This document shows, in pieces, positions 15,938 through 24,223 of a stretch of DNA of 47,882 bases (the first letter of the stretch is position 1; each line of letters opens with the position of its first letter). Source of the DNA: DATHTC01 sp050262775. GTDB lineage: Bacteria; Actinomycetota; Thermoleophilia; Gaiellales; Gaiellaceae. The position numbers and the translations under genes are program-made. Location: the NCBI GenBank assembly GCA_050262775.1, contig JBLNEO010000247.1, positions 1 through 47,882 on the forward strand, written 5' to 3'. Below the pieces are notes generated by a model. The model ran no database searches and was not told the origin of the DNA. It was given only the letters and a program-made list of their open reading frames with translations.

Positions 15938-16638
15938 ACCGTGACCGTCTCCCCCGGCTCGGGCGTCAGCAGCTCGACGTCCGGCGCGAGCTCGCGGAGC
16001 CGGTCGGGCGTCCCCGTCAGGAGCGGGAACGTGCCGTAGTGGCACGGGAGGCAGCGCTTCACCCCGAGGAGCTCGAGCGCCACCGCCGCCTCGCGCGGGC
16101 CCATGGTGTAGTGGTCGCCGATCGGGAGGATCGCGACGTCCGGCTCGTAGATCCGGCCGATCAGCTGCATGCTCATGAACACGTTCGTGTCCCCGGCGAA
16201 GTAGAGCGTGGTGCCGTTCTCGACCTGGACGACGAGTCCCGCCGGCTCGCCGAGGTAGACGGGCTTCCCGCCCTCGAAGGTGCCCGACGAGTGGTTGGCG
16301 TCGGTGAACGTCACCTTGATCCCTTCGACGTCGAGCGTGCCCCCCTTGTTGCCGGCGTGCTGCGCGGCGTCGCCGCACCCCTTGCCGGCGAGGTAGCCGC
16401 GACACTCGACGAGCGCGACGACGGGGGCGTCGAAGCGCTGGTGCAGCGCGACGGTGTCGCCGACGTGGTCGTCGTGGCCGTGGGTGACGAGGATGAGGTC
16501 GACCCGCTCCGGCTCGCGCTCCGAGTCCGGCGTCTTCGGATTCCCCGTCAGGAAGGGGTCGACGTAGACGCGCTTCCCGCCCGGCGTGTCGAAGCGGAAG
16601 GCGGCGTGTCCGAGCCAGGTGAGGGCGACGTCCGGCAT
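15934..16638 (-). CDS. UPF0173 metal-dependent hydrolase (metallo-beta-lactamase fold)
   Basis: The 234-residue protein has WLGHAAFRF near the N-terminus and the zinc motif THGHDDHVGD. It continues with DANHSSGTF, YFAGDTNVF and PCHYGTFPLLTGTPDRL, which together match the UPF0173 (YtkL-like) branch of the MBL superfamily. It is predicted to be cytosolic. ATG 16638 is preceded by a strong ribosome binding site, AAGGAGG. It leads an overlapping four-gene minus-strand operon (hydrolase, small unknown, DUF1028, cupin-TPR). Confidence 0.88.
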   Translation of the reverse strand: MPDVALTWLGHAAFRFDTPGGKRVYVDPFLTGNPKTPDSEREPERVDLILVTHGHDDHVGDTVALHQRFDAPVVALVECRGYLAGKGCGDAAQHAGNKGGTLDVEGIKVTFTDANHSSGTFEGGKPVYLGEPAGLVVQVENGTTLYFAGDTNVFMSMQLIGRIYEPDVAILPIGDHYTMGPREAAVALELLGVKRCLPCHYGTFPLLTGTPDRLRELAPDVELLTPEPGETVTV

Positions 16639-16698
16639 GCGTTCCTCCTTGATCGCGGCGTACGCGCGAACGCTAGAGGAACCGTCCGGTCCGGGGCG

Positions 16699-16704
16699 TA
16701 TACG
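16699..16704 (+). promoter_or_regulatory. Candidate -10 element (leaderless) for the small membrane protein
   Basis: TATACG is seven bases from the ATG at 16712, and there is no ribosome binding site. A GGAAC at 16678-16682 is present upstream, but its spacing (about 14 bases to CGTAT) is short for an ECF-type promoter. Confidence 0.35.
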
Positions 16705-16711
16705 TGCGGCG

Positions 16712-17068
16712 ATGTCCGCTCGTGTGCTCCCGATCGTCCTCGTGGTCGGTGCGCTGCTCGCCGACGCCGGGGGGAGACACGAGCTCGCCTTCACGTTCCT
16801 CGTCGCCTCCGTGCCCGCAGCGGCGATCTCCGCGCTGTCGCTCTTCGGACGGCTCGTCGAGCTGCCGGGCGGCGAGCGCGGGCTCGTCGGCATCCGCCTC
16901 GAGACGTTCCTCGGCGGGCTCGGCCTCCTGTGCGTGGTCGTCGCCGCGGCCGCGCGCGGACAGGCTCCCGACGCGTCCACCCTGCCGGCGCTCGCCGGGT
17001 CGGCCGCGGTCGCGGCCGTCGCGATCTACTGCGCGCAGACGCTCTCCGCGCTGCTGCGGCCGCGCTAG
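16712..17068 (+). CDS. Small membrane protein of unknown function
   Basis: The 118-residue protein has about four hydrophobic helices (starting MSARVLPIVLVVGALLADAG) and no recognised motif. It is divergent from the UPF0173 gene. Its TAG stop overlaps the convergent nuoN stop by four bases. ATG 16712 is chosen because a -10-like hexamer lies directly before it; the frame is open upstream. Confidence 0.7.
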   Translation: MSARVLPIVLVVGALLADAGGRHELAFTFLVASVPAAAISALSLFGRLVELPGGERGLVGIRLETFLGGLGLLCVVVAAAARGQAPDASTLPALAGSAAVAAVAIYCAQTLSALLRPR

Positions 17069-18543
17069 AGCGGAAGCTGCTGCGCCGCGTCGCGGGCGAG
17101 ATCGATCAGCGGCTGGACCGCGAAGAACGAGCCGACGGTGACGGCGACGCACACTGCCGCGACCCCGTGGACGAACGCCTCGCGCGGCGGTGAGCCGCCC
17201 GCCGGCAGCAGCTGCGGCTCCGGCGCGCGCATGTAGAGCGCGCGCACGACGTTCAGGTAGTAGAAGAGGCTGACGGCGGTCGCGACCACACCGACGATCA
17301 CGAGCCAGGTCATGTCCGCCTCGTAGGCGGCGGAGAAGACGTAGAACTTCCCGATGAGGCCGCCGGTGAGCGGCATCCCGGCGAAGCCCAGCATGAAGAC
17401 CCACATCGCGATGCCGAGGAAGGGCCGCTCCCAGCCCCAGCCCGCGAGGTCGTCGATCACCACGTCGCGTCCGAGCTCGCGCTCGCGCGCGGCGACCACC
17501 GCGAACGCGCCGACCGACATCGCGGCGTACGGGACGAGGTAGAAGAGCAGCGCGGTCGCGCCGAGCTCGTTCGCCGCGGCGACCGCGATCAGCAGGAAGC
17601 CGGCGTGCGACACGGACGAGTACGCGAGCATCCGCTTCACGGAGCGCTGGACGAGCGCCGCGAGGTTGCCGACGGCGAGCGAGATGACGGCGATCGCGGC
17701 GACGGCGGTCGTCCAGAACTCGTCGTACTGCGGGAACGCCGTGACGAGGACGCGGAACATGAGGACGACGGCGGCGACCTTCGTCGCGGCGGCCATGAAT
17801 GCCGTCACGGGCGTCGGCGAGCCTTCGTAGACGTCCGGCGTCCACATGTGGAACGGCGCCGCCGACGCCTTGAAGCCGAGGCCGGAGAGCATCATCGCCA
17901 GACCGACGAGCATGAACACGTCGTTGTCGCCGACGGCCGCGTCCGCGATCGCGCCGAACCGCAGCTCCCCCGTCGCGCCGTAGACGAGCGCCGACCCGAA
18001 CAGCAGCACCGCGGAGCCGAACGAGCCGACGACGAGGTACTTCAGGCCCGCCTCGAGCGACGGCTCGCGGTCGCCGGCGATCGCGCACAGCACGTAGAGG
18101 CCGATCGAGAACCACTCGAGGCCGAGGAACAGCGTCATCAGGTCGTTCGCCCCGACGAAGAAGCCCATGCCGGCGCCCGTCGCCGCGAGCAGGGCGAGGA
18201 ACTCGCCCGCGTGCTCGTCCGTCGTCCACCGCTCCCGCCACGAGAGCGCCACGGTGAGCAGCCCCGCGCCGAAGAGGATCAGCTGCGCGAGCGCCGCCCA
18301 CCGGTCGACGGCGAAGGCGCCCGCGACCGTGGTCGTCGCGCGGTCGGTGTCCTCGTAGACGAGCGCCGAGAGCACGATCGCCGTCGCGAACCCCGCCCCG
18401 ACGAGGACGGCGGCGAGCGGCTTGCGCGCCGGGCGCGGGACGAGGACGGCACCGAGCAGCGCGAGCCCCGACGCTCCGAGCAGCGCGAGGATCGGCGACA
18501 GGCCGAACCAGTCGATGTCGGGCGTCTGGATCGCCGCGATCAC
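17065..18543 (-). CDS. nuoN: NADH-quinone oxidoreductase subunit N
   Basis: The 492-residue antiporter-like subunit of complex I contributes a proton channel. Family hallmarks include LGLEWFSIGLYVL (the TM5 Glu is present), LKYLVVGSFGSAVLLFG, FKASAAPFHMWTPDVYEGSP (TM7 Lys) and MLAYSSVSHAGFLL. About 14 helices are apparent. It is the last gene of the nuoA-N operon and starts at GTG 18543, overlapping the nuoM stop by four bases. Confidence 0.95.
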   Translation of the reverse strand: MIAAIQTPDIDWFGLSPILALLGASGLALLGAVLVPRPARKPLAAVLVGAGFATAIVLSALVYEDTDRATTTVAGAFAVDRWAALAQLILFGAGLLTVALSWRERWTTDEHAGEFLALLAATGAGMGFFVGANDLMTLFLGLEWFSIGLYVLCAIAGDREPSLEAGLKYLVVGSFGSAVLLFGSALVYGATGELRFGAIADAAVGDNDVFMLVGLAMMLSGLGFKASAAPFHMWTPDVYEGSPTPVTAFMAAATKVAAVVLMFRVLVTAFPQYDEFWTTAVAAIAVISLAVGNLAALVQRSVKRMLAYSSVSHAGFLLIAVAAANELGATALLFYLVPYAAMSVGAFAVVAARERELGRDVVIDDLAGWGWERPFLGIAMWVFMLGFAGMPLTGGLIGKFYVFSAAYEADMTWLVIVGVVATAVSLFYYLNVVRALYMRAPEPQLLPAGGSPPREAFVHGVAAVCVAVTVGSFFAVQPLIDLARDAAQQLPL

Positions 18544-19979
18544 GGCGCTGCCTCACGGATCGAGGCCAGCGCCCCCGCGTCGGGGAACGAGCGCTCGCTG
18601 ACGAGCGCCGGCCATGCCGACAGCGCCAGCAGGCACGCCACGAGCGCGCCGACGATCGCGATCTCGCCCGGCCGCAGGTCGAGCGCCTCGGCGTGGACCA
18701 CCGGGCCGGGCGCCTCGTGCAGCACGGCCGAGATCAGCCGGAGCACGTACATCGCGGCGAGGACGATCGCCGCCGCGCCGATCGCGGCCCAGGCCCAGCC
18801 CTGGTCGAAGATCCCCGCGAGGATGAGGAACTCGCCGGCGAACGTCGCCGACCCCGGCACTGCGAGCGCGATGATCCCGGCGGTCATCAGGGCCGTGGCG
18901 AGCGCGGGTCGGCCCTTCGCCATCCCGCCGAGGAGCGCGAGCTCGCCGGTCGTCGTGCGCCGCTCCACGATGCCCGCGAGCAGGAACAGCGATCCCGACA
19001 CGAGCGCGTGGGCGACGGACTGGAGGATCGCGCCCGAGGCGCCGACGGCGTTCCCCGCGAAGAGGCCCATCGTGATCAGGCCCATCTGGGCGAGCGACGA
19101 GTAGGCGACCACGCCGCGGAAGTCGGGGGCGCGGAAGGCGACGAGCGAGCCGTAGACGAGCCCGACCGTCGCGAGCACGAGGATCGCCGTCCGCCAGTCG
19201 TCCGCGGGGCCGGGGAACTTCGCGATCGCGATCCGCAGCAGCCCGTAGACGGCCGCCTTCGACACGATCCCCGAGAGCACGGCCGCCACCTCCGGCGGCG
19301 CCTCGCGGTACGCGTCGGGTAGCCAGCCGTGGAACGGGAAGAGCGGCGCCTTGACGGCGAACGCGATCACGAAGCCGAGGAACATCCAGTCGTTCCCGCT
19401 CGCGCCGGCCTCGACGAGGTCGAACGTGCCCTGCGTGAGGCCGTAGGCGACGATCGCGGCGAGCATGAGCAGCGAGCCCGCCATCGTGTAGATCACGAAC
19501 TTCAGCGTCGCGACCGTGCGGCCGGCCCCGCCCCAGACGCCGACGAGCACGTACAGCGGGATCAGCATCGCCTCGAACGCCGCGTAGAAGAGGAGGAGGT
19601 CCTGCGCCGCGAAGACGGCGACGACGGAGCCGGTGAGGAAGAGCATCAGCCCGAAGTAGGCACGGGCGCGGTCGCGACCGGCCCAGAACGCGTACGCGAT
19701 CGCCGCCGCCATCAGCACGACCGCGGCGCCGACGAGCCAGAGCGAGAACGCGTAGAGGCCGACGTGGTACGAGACCCCGAGGTCGTCGAACCACGCGCGC
19801 TGCTGCTCCTCCTGCAGGCCGCCGCGCTCGAAGTCGAAGCCGAGGGCGACCTGCACCCAGAGGCCGACCTCGACGAGCGACGCGAGCAGGGCGAGCGACC
19901 CGGCCCAGAACCGCGAGAGCGGCAGGAGCCACACCACGAGGGCGGCCGCGAGCGGGAGGACGATGAGGGCGGTGGTCAT
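18540..19979 (-). CDS. nuoM: NADH-quinone oxidoreductase subunit M
   Basis: The 479-residue antiporter-like subunit shows LLFYAAFEAMLIPLYVLVG (TM5 Glu present), FAVKAPLFPFHGWLPDAY (TM7 Lys and conserved loop), VVAYSSLAQMG and VPGSATFAGEFLIL. The length and about 14 helices match the family. ATG 19979 overlaps the nuoL stop (ATGA), which indicates translational coupling. Confidence 0.95.
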   Translation of the reverse strand: MTTALIVLPLAAALVVWLLPLSRFWAGSLALLASLVEVGLWVQVALGFDFERGGLQEEQQRAWFDDLGVSYHVGLYAFSLWLVGAAVVLMAAAIAYAFWAGRDRARAYFGLMLFLTGSVVAVFAAQDLLLFYAAFEAMLIPLYVLVGVWGGAGRTVATLKFVIYTMAGSLLMLAAIVAYGLTQGTFDLVEAGASGNDWMFLGFVIAFAVKAPLFPFHGWLPDAYREAPPEVAAVLSGIVSKAAVYGLLRIAIAKFPGPADDWRTAILVLATVGLVYGSLVAFRAPDFRGVVAYSSLAQMGLITMGLFAGNAVGASGAILQSVAHALVSGSLFLLAGIVERRTTTGELALLGGMAKGRPALATALMTAGIIALAVPGSATFAGEFLILAGIFDQGWAWAAIGAAAIVLAAMYVLRLISAVLHEAPGPVVHAEALDLRPGEIAIVGALVACLLALSAWPALVSERSFPDAGALASIREAAP

Positions 19980-21886
19980 CGCGCGACGACGAAGACGAAG
20001 GTCAGGATCGCGACACCGGCCGCGACCGCGAGGACGTAGAGGCGGAGGAGCCCCGTCTGCGCGGTGCCGACGCCGGTGCCGGCCTCGCGCGTGCCGCGGG
20101 CGACCGCGTTCAGCGAGCCGCCGATCACCGGCCCCTCGACCCAGCGGTTCCACGCCCGGGCGGCGGCCGCGGCCGGCCGGTAGAAGACGAGGTCGTACGC
20201 CTCGTCGAACCAGAACTTGTGCTGGAGCGTGCGCTCGAGCTCCGGCTGATGCGGCACCGGGCGTCGCCGCGCGCCCCAGAGGAGCCAGGCGAGCGCGATG
20301 CCGGTCCCGCCGGCCGCGACCGCGATGATCGAGGTGACGTAGTCCTGCGTCACGGTCGGCTCGACGAGGGCGAGGTGCTCGCGGTCCGCACCGAAGCCGA
20401 CCGGGTCGAGGAAGCTCCCGAACGGATGCCAGACCCCGGCCACCTGCAGCCAGCCGCCGACGACGGCGAGGACCGCGAGCACGAGCACGGCCGACGTCAT
20501 GGAGAGCGGCCCCTCGCGGCCCTCGTGGGCGTGGAAGTGCTCGCGCACGTAGGGGGACGGCTCGCCGCCGAACGCGATGAACATCATCCGGAACGCGTAG
20601 ACCCCGGTGAGGAATGCGCCGACGACGCCCGCGGCGAACAGCGTGTAGCCCCAGGCGCCGCCGGTCGCGAGCGCCGAGGCGAGGATCGCGTCCTTCGACC
20701 AGAAGCCCGAGAGCGGCGGGATCCCGACGAGGGCGAGCGCGCCGATCAGCATCGCCCAGTACGTGCGCGGCATCAGCTCCTTCAGGCCGCCCATCTTGCG
20801 GAGGTCCTGCTCGCCGAGGAGCGCGTGGATGACGAGCCCGGAGCCGAGGAACAGCAGCGCCTTGAAGAAGGCGTGCGTCATCAGGTGGAAGATCGCGTTC
20901 CCGTACGCGGCGATCCCCGCGGCGAGGAACATGTAGCCGATCTGGGACATCGTCGAGTAGGCGATCACGCGCTTGATGTCGGTCTGCACGAGCGCGACGA
21001 GGCCCGCGACGAGGAGCGTCACGGCGCCGATCCCGGCCGCGAGGTCCTGGATCGACGCGGCGTCCTCGTAGATCGGGTGCAGGCGGACGAGCAGGTAGAC
21101 GCCGGCCGTGACCATCGTCGCGGCGTGGATGAGCGCCGAGACCGGCGTCGGGCCCTCCATCGCGTCCGGCAGCCACGTGTGGAGCGGGATCTGCGCCGAT
21201 TTCGCGACCGCGCCGCCGAGCATCCCGAGCGCGACGAGCGTGACGGCGGTGCCGGAGAGGTCGCCGACGCGCGCGAAGCTCTCGAGGAAGTCGACCGTGC
21301 CGGTCCGCCAGACGAGCAGGAAGATCGCGAGCACCATGGTCGCGTCGCCGAACGCGTTCATGATGAACGCCTTCTTCGCGGCGGCGACCGCCGCGGGCCG
21401 CTCGTGCTCGAATCCGATCAGCAGGTACGACGCGAGGCCCACGAGCCCCCACCCCGCGAGCAGGATCACGTAGTTCGCCGCGAGGACGAGCAGGAGCATC
21501 GCGAAGACGAAGATCGACATGTAGGCGAAGTAGCGCCGCTCCTCGTCCGCACCGGCCATGTAGCCGTTGGAGTAGAGGACGATCAGCGAGCCGACGCCGC
21601 TGACGATGAGCGCCATCACGATCGAGAGCGGGTCCACGAGCAGGGACAGCGAGGCGTCGACGTTGCCGGCGCGGAGCCACGTCCACGCGGTCGTCACCGT
21701 CTGCCGATCCCCCTCCGACTCCCCGAGCATCGAGACGAACGCGACGAGCGCTCCCGCGAACGCGACGGCCGTCGCCGTGGTCGCGATCGCGCCCGCCGCC
21801 CGGCGCGGGATCCGCGTGCCGAGCAGCGTGATCAGCACCGCGGAGGCGAGCGGCGAGGCGAGGCAGATCCAGGCGCCGACGTGCAT
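19976..21886 (-). CDS. nuoL: NADH-quinone oxidoreductase subunit L (TM5 Glu replaced by Gly)
   Basis: The 636-residue distal antiporter-like subunit has KSAQIPLHTWLPDAMEGPTP (TM7 Lys), LIHAATMVTAGVYLL (TM8 His) and LSGFWSKDAIL (TM12 Lys). A long C-terminal portion follows, ending in the hydrophobic helix that follows the lateral arm. The conserved TM5 glutamate of the family (the WE-x-VGL-x-SYLLIGF motif) is absent. The sequence here is AGWGLVGLASYLLIGF with Gly147 in its place. The DNA codon is GGG, so this is not a translation artefact. ATG 21886 directly abuts nuoK. Confidence 0.95.
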   Translation of the reverse strand: MHVGAWICLASPLASAVLITLLGTRIPRRAAGAIATTATAVAFAGALVAFVSMLGESEGDRQTVTTAWTWLRAGNVDASLSLLVDPLSIVMALIVSGVGSLIVLYSNGYMAGADEERRYFAYMSIFVFAMLLLVLAANYVILLAGWGLVGLASYLLIGFEHERPAAVAAAKKAFIMNAFGDATMVLAIFLLVWRTGTVDFLESFARVGDLSGTAVTLVALGMLGGAVAKSAQIPLHTWLPDAMEGPTPVSALIHAATMVTAGVYLLVRLHPIYEDAASIQDLAAGIGAVTLLVAGLVALVQTDIKRVIAYSTMSQIGYMFLAAGIAAYGNAIFHLMTHAFFKALLFLGSGLVIHALLGEQDLRKMGGLKELMPRTYWAMLIGALALVGIPPLSGFWSKDAILASALATGGAWGYTLFAAGVVGAFLTGVYAFRMMFIAFGGEPSPYVREHFHAHEGREGPLSMTSAVLVLAVLAVVGGWLQVAGVWHPFGSFLDPVGFGADREHLALVEPTVTQDYVTSIIAVAAGGTGIALAWLLWGARRRPVPHQPELERTLQHKFWFDEAYDLVFYRPAAAAARAWNRWVEGPVIGGSLNAVARGTREAGTGVGTAQTGLLRLYVLAVAAGVAILTFVFVVAR

Positions 21887-22194
21887 CAGCCGTGGAGCTG
21901 GGTCAGGGTGTCGATGTCGAGCGCGAGGCGGCGGCGCGCCATCGCGACGATCATCCCGAGGCCGACGACGACCTCGGACGCGGCGACGGCCATCACCGCG
22001 AGGGCGAAGATCTGCCCGGACCCGTCGCCGAGCTGCCGCGCGAAGGCGATGAGCGCGAGGTTCGCGCCGTTGAGCATGATCTCGAGCGAGAGCAGCACGA
22101 TCAGCGGGCTCCGCCGCAGGAGCACGCCGAGCGCACCGGTGGCGAACAGCGTGCCGGCGACGGCGAGGTACCAGGTGACGTCCGGGCCGAGCAT
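21886..22194 (-). CDS. nuoK: NADH-quinone oxidoreductase subunit K
   Basis: The 102-residue protein has three helices with the conserved LLSLEIMLNGANLALIAFAR and AASEVVVGLGMIVAMAR segments, each with a buried Glu used in proton transfer. ATG 22194 overlaps the nuoJ stop and its own stop touches the nuoL start. Size and motifs fit the family closely. Confidence 0.95.
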   Translation of the reverse strand: MLGPDVTWYLAVAGTLFATGALGVLLRRSPLIVLLSLEIMLNGANLALIAFARQLGDGSGQIFALAVMAVAASEVVVGLGMIVAMARRRLALDIDTLTQLHG

Positions 22195-22739
22195 CAGAAC
22201 GACTCCACCCGCTCCTCCGGCGTGCGCCGGGAGTGCGCGCCGAGCACGACGCCGCCGACCGCGGCGACGAGCAGCACGATCGAGGTGATCTCGAACGCCA
22301 GCAGGTGGTCGGAGAGGAACAGCCGTCCGATCGCGCCCGGGCTCCCGAAGCCCTCCTGGATCGTCGCCTCGTCGGAGAGGCGCCCGCCGGCCTTGAGGCC
22401 GATCGCCATCACGATCTCGAGCAGGAGCGCGCTCGCGGCGGTCACGGCCGCGAACAGTTGCCACGTGGATCGTCCGGCCCACGGCGCGTCGGCGCGGCCG
22501 CCGAGGTAGGCGATCACGAAGAGGAACATCACGACGACGGCGCCCGCGTAGACGAGCACCTGCGCCGCCGCGACGAACTCCGCGGAGAGCAACAGGTAGA
22601 GCACGGCGAGCGACGCGAGGTTCCCGATCAGCGCCATCGCCGAGTAGAACGGGTTCTGGAACGAGACGACGGCGACGCCGGAGCCGATGCACGCGAACGC
22701 GGCGGCGATCCACACGACCCAGACGAGGAAGTTGCCCAC
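22194..22739 (-). CDS. nuoJ: NADH-quinone oxidoreductase subunit J
   Basis: The 181-residue membrane subunit contains NPFYSAMALIGNLASLAVLY, LLSAEFVAAAQVLVYAGAVV and VMFLFVIAYLGG, the conserved NuoJ core around TM3. Five helices are apparent. The start at 22739 lies three bases after the nuoI stop. Confidence 0.94.
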   Translation of the reverse strand: MGNFLVWVVWIAAAFACIGSGVAVVSFQNPFYSAMALIGNLASLAVLYLLLSAEFVAAAQVLVYAGAVVVMFLFVIAYLGGRADAPWAGRSTWQLFAAVTAASALLLEIVMAIGLKAGGRLSDEATIQEGFGSPGAIGRLFLSDHLLAFEITSIVLLVAAVGGVVLGAHSRRTPEERVESF

Positions 22740-22742
22740 GCG

Positions 22743-23231
22743 CTACGCGTTCGACTTGTAGTAGGGGATGGGCGTGTCGTAGAGGCCGGGATCGGCGATC
22801 GGCACCTGCTTCACCGGCTCCGCGAGCAGCATGTCCTTCGTGTAGATCAGGTCGGCGCGGTTGTACTCCGAGATCTCGAACTCGTTGCCGAGCGTGATCG
22901 CGTCGAAGGGACACGCGAGCTCGCAGTAACCGCAGAAGATGCAGCGGCTCATGTTGATCTCGTAGATGCGCGCGTAGCGCTCGCCGGCCGAGACCCGGTT
23001 GTCGGGCGTGTTCTCTGCCGGCACGACGCGGATGCAGTCGGCCGGGCACGCCGCGGCGCAGAGCGAGCAGCCGACGCACTTCTCGAGGCCGTTCTCGAAC
23101 CGGTTCAGCCGGTGGCGACCGCGGAAGCGAGGGTAGAGCGGCCGCTTGTAGTACGGGTACTGCTGCGTGATCGGCTTCTTGAACAGCTGCTTGAACGTGA
23201 CCGCGAAGCCCTTGACCGGTGCGAGCGCCAT
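22743..23231 (-). CDS. nuoI: NADH-quinone oxidoreductase subunit I
   Basis: The 162-residue peripheral subunit holds two [4Fe-4S] clusters, CVGCSLCAAACPADCI and CIFCGYCELACPFDAI. They carry electrons to NuoB. The N-terminal amphipathic segment (FKQLFKKPITQQYPY) matches the membrane-associated helix of the family. ATG 23231 overlaps the nuoH stop. Confidence 0.95.
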   Translation of the reverse strand: MALAPVKGFAVTFKQLFKKPITQQYPYYKRPLYPRFRGRHRLNRFENGLEKCVGCSLCAAACPADCIRVVPAENTPDNRVSAGERYARIYEINMSRCIFCGYCELACPFDAITLGNEFEISEYNRADLIYTKDMLLAEPVKQVPIADPGLYDTPIPYYKSNA

Positions 23232-24223
23232 CAGTTCACCGCCACCACGACGAGGGCTGTGACGACGGCGTTGATCGTCGCGAGCGGCAGCAGCAGCTTC
23301 CAGCCGAAGCGCATCAGCTGGTCGTAGCGCAGCCGCGGAAGCGTCGCCTTCAGCCAGATGAACACCGAGACGAGCACGAGGACCTTGAGCAGGAACCAGA
23401 GCGGGCCGAGCCCCTCGAGCCAGGGGAAGTGCCAGCCGCCGAGGAAGAGCGTGGTCGCGAGCGCCGAGAGCGTGATCATGTTGATGTACTCGGCCATCGA
23501 GAAGAGGCCCCAGCGCATCCCGCCGTACTCCGTGTGGTAGCCGGCGACGAGCTCGGACTCGGCCTCCGGCAGGTCGAACGGCGCGCGGGCCGACTCGGCC
23601 GTGCCCGCGGTGAGGAAGACGAGGAAGCCGACGAGCTGCGGGAGGACGAACCACATCGTCTCGTCCTGCTTCTCGACGATCGCCGTCAGCGACAGCGACT
23701 GCCCCATGATCACGACGCCGAGCACCGAGAGCGCGAGCGAGACCTCGTAGGAGACGAGCTGCGCGCACGTGCGCATGGAGCCGAGCAGCGAGTACTTCGA
23801 GTCGGAGGCCCAGCCGCCGACGATGAAGCCGTACACGCCGATGGAGCCGAGGGCGAAGAGGAAGATCAGCGCGATCGGGACGTCGAGCACCTGGCCGGTG
23901 ACGTCGTAGCCGGCGATCGTCCAGCCCGGCCCGAAGGGGATCACGGCGAACGCGGCGAGCGCGGTGAACGCGGCGAGGATCGGCGCGACGATGAACAGCG
24001 GGTCGACGCCGGTCGTCGGGAGGAAGCTCTCCTTGCGAATCAGCTTCAGGAGGTCGGCGAACGGCTGCAGCAGCCCGTACGGCCCCGCCTGGTTCGGCCC
24101 GTAGCGCAGCTGCATGCGGCCGAGGAGCTTGCGCTCGAGCAGCGTCGTGTACGCGAACGCGAGCAGCGGCACGTTGATCAGGATCACGGCCTTGATCGCC
24201 GACACCCACCAGACCTCGTTCAC
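23231..24223 (-). CDS. nuoH: NADH-quinone oxidoreductase subunit H
   Basis: The 330-residue membrane subunit forms part of the quinone chamber. It shows ERKLLGRMQLRYGPNQAGP, QPFADLLKLIRKE, TAESARAPFDLPEAESELV and GYHTEYGGMRWGLFSMAEY, all family signatures. The start is GTG 24223 (MNEVWWVSAIK); the stop of nuoG overlaps it by four bases. About eight helices are apparent. Confidence 0.95.
   Translation of the reverse strand: MNEVWWVSAIKAVILINVPLLAFAYTTLLERKLLGRMQLRYGPNQAGPYGLLQPFADLLKLIRKESFLPTTGVDPLFIVAPILAAFTALAAFAVIPFGPGWTIAGYDVTGQVLDVPIALIFLFALGSIGVYGFIVGGWASDSKYSLLGSMRTCAQLVSYEVSLALSVLGVVIMGQSLSLTAIVEKQDETMWFVLPQLVGFLVFLTAGTAESARAPFDLPEAESELVAGYHTEYGGMRWGLFSMAEYINMITLSALATTLFLGGWHFPWLEGLGPLWFLLKVLVLVSVFIWLKATLPRLRYDQLMRFGWKLLLPLATINAVVTALVVVAVN

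Noticed and set aside
16678..16703. An ECF sigma promoter (GGAAC ... CGTAT) before the gene at 16712
   Set aside because: The spacing is about 14 bases, shorter than the usual 16-17, so it is not claimed.
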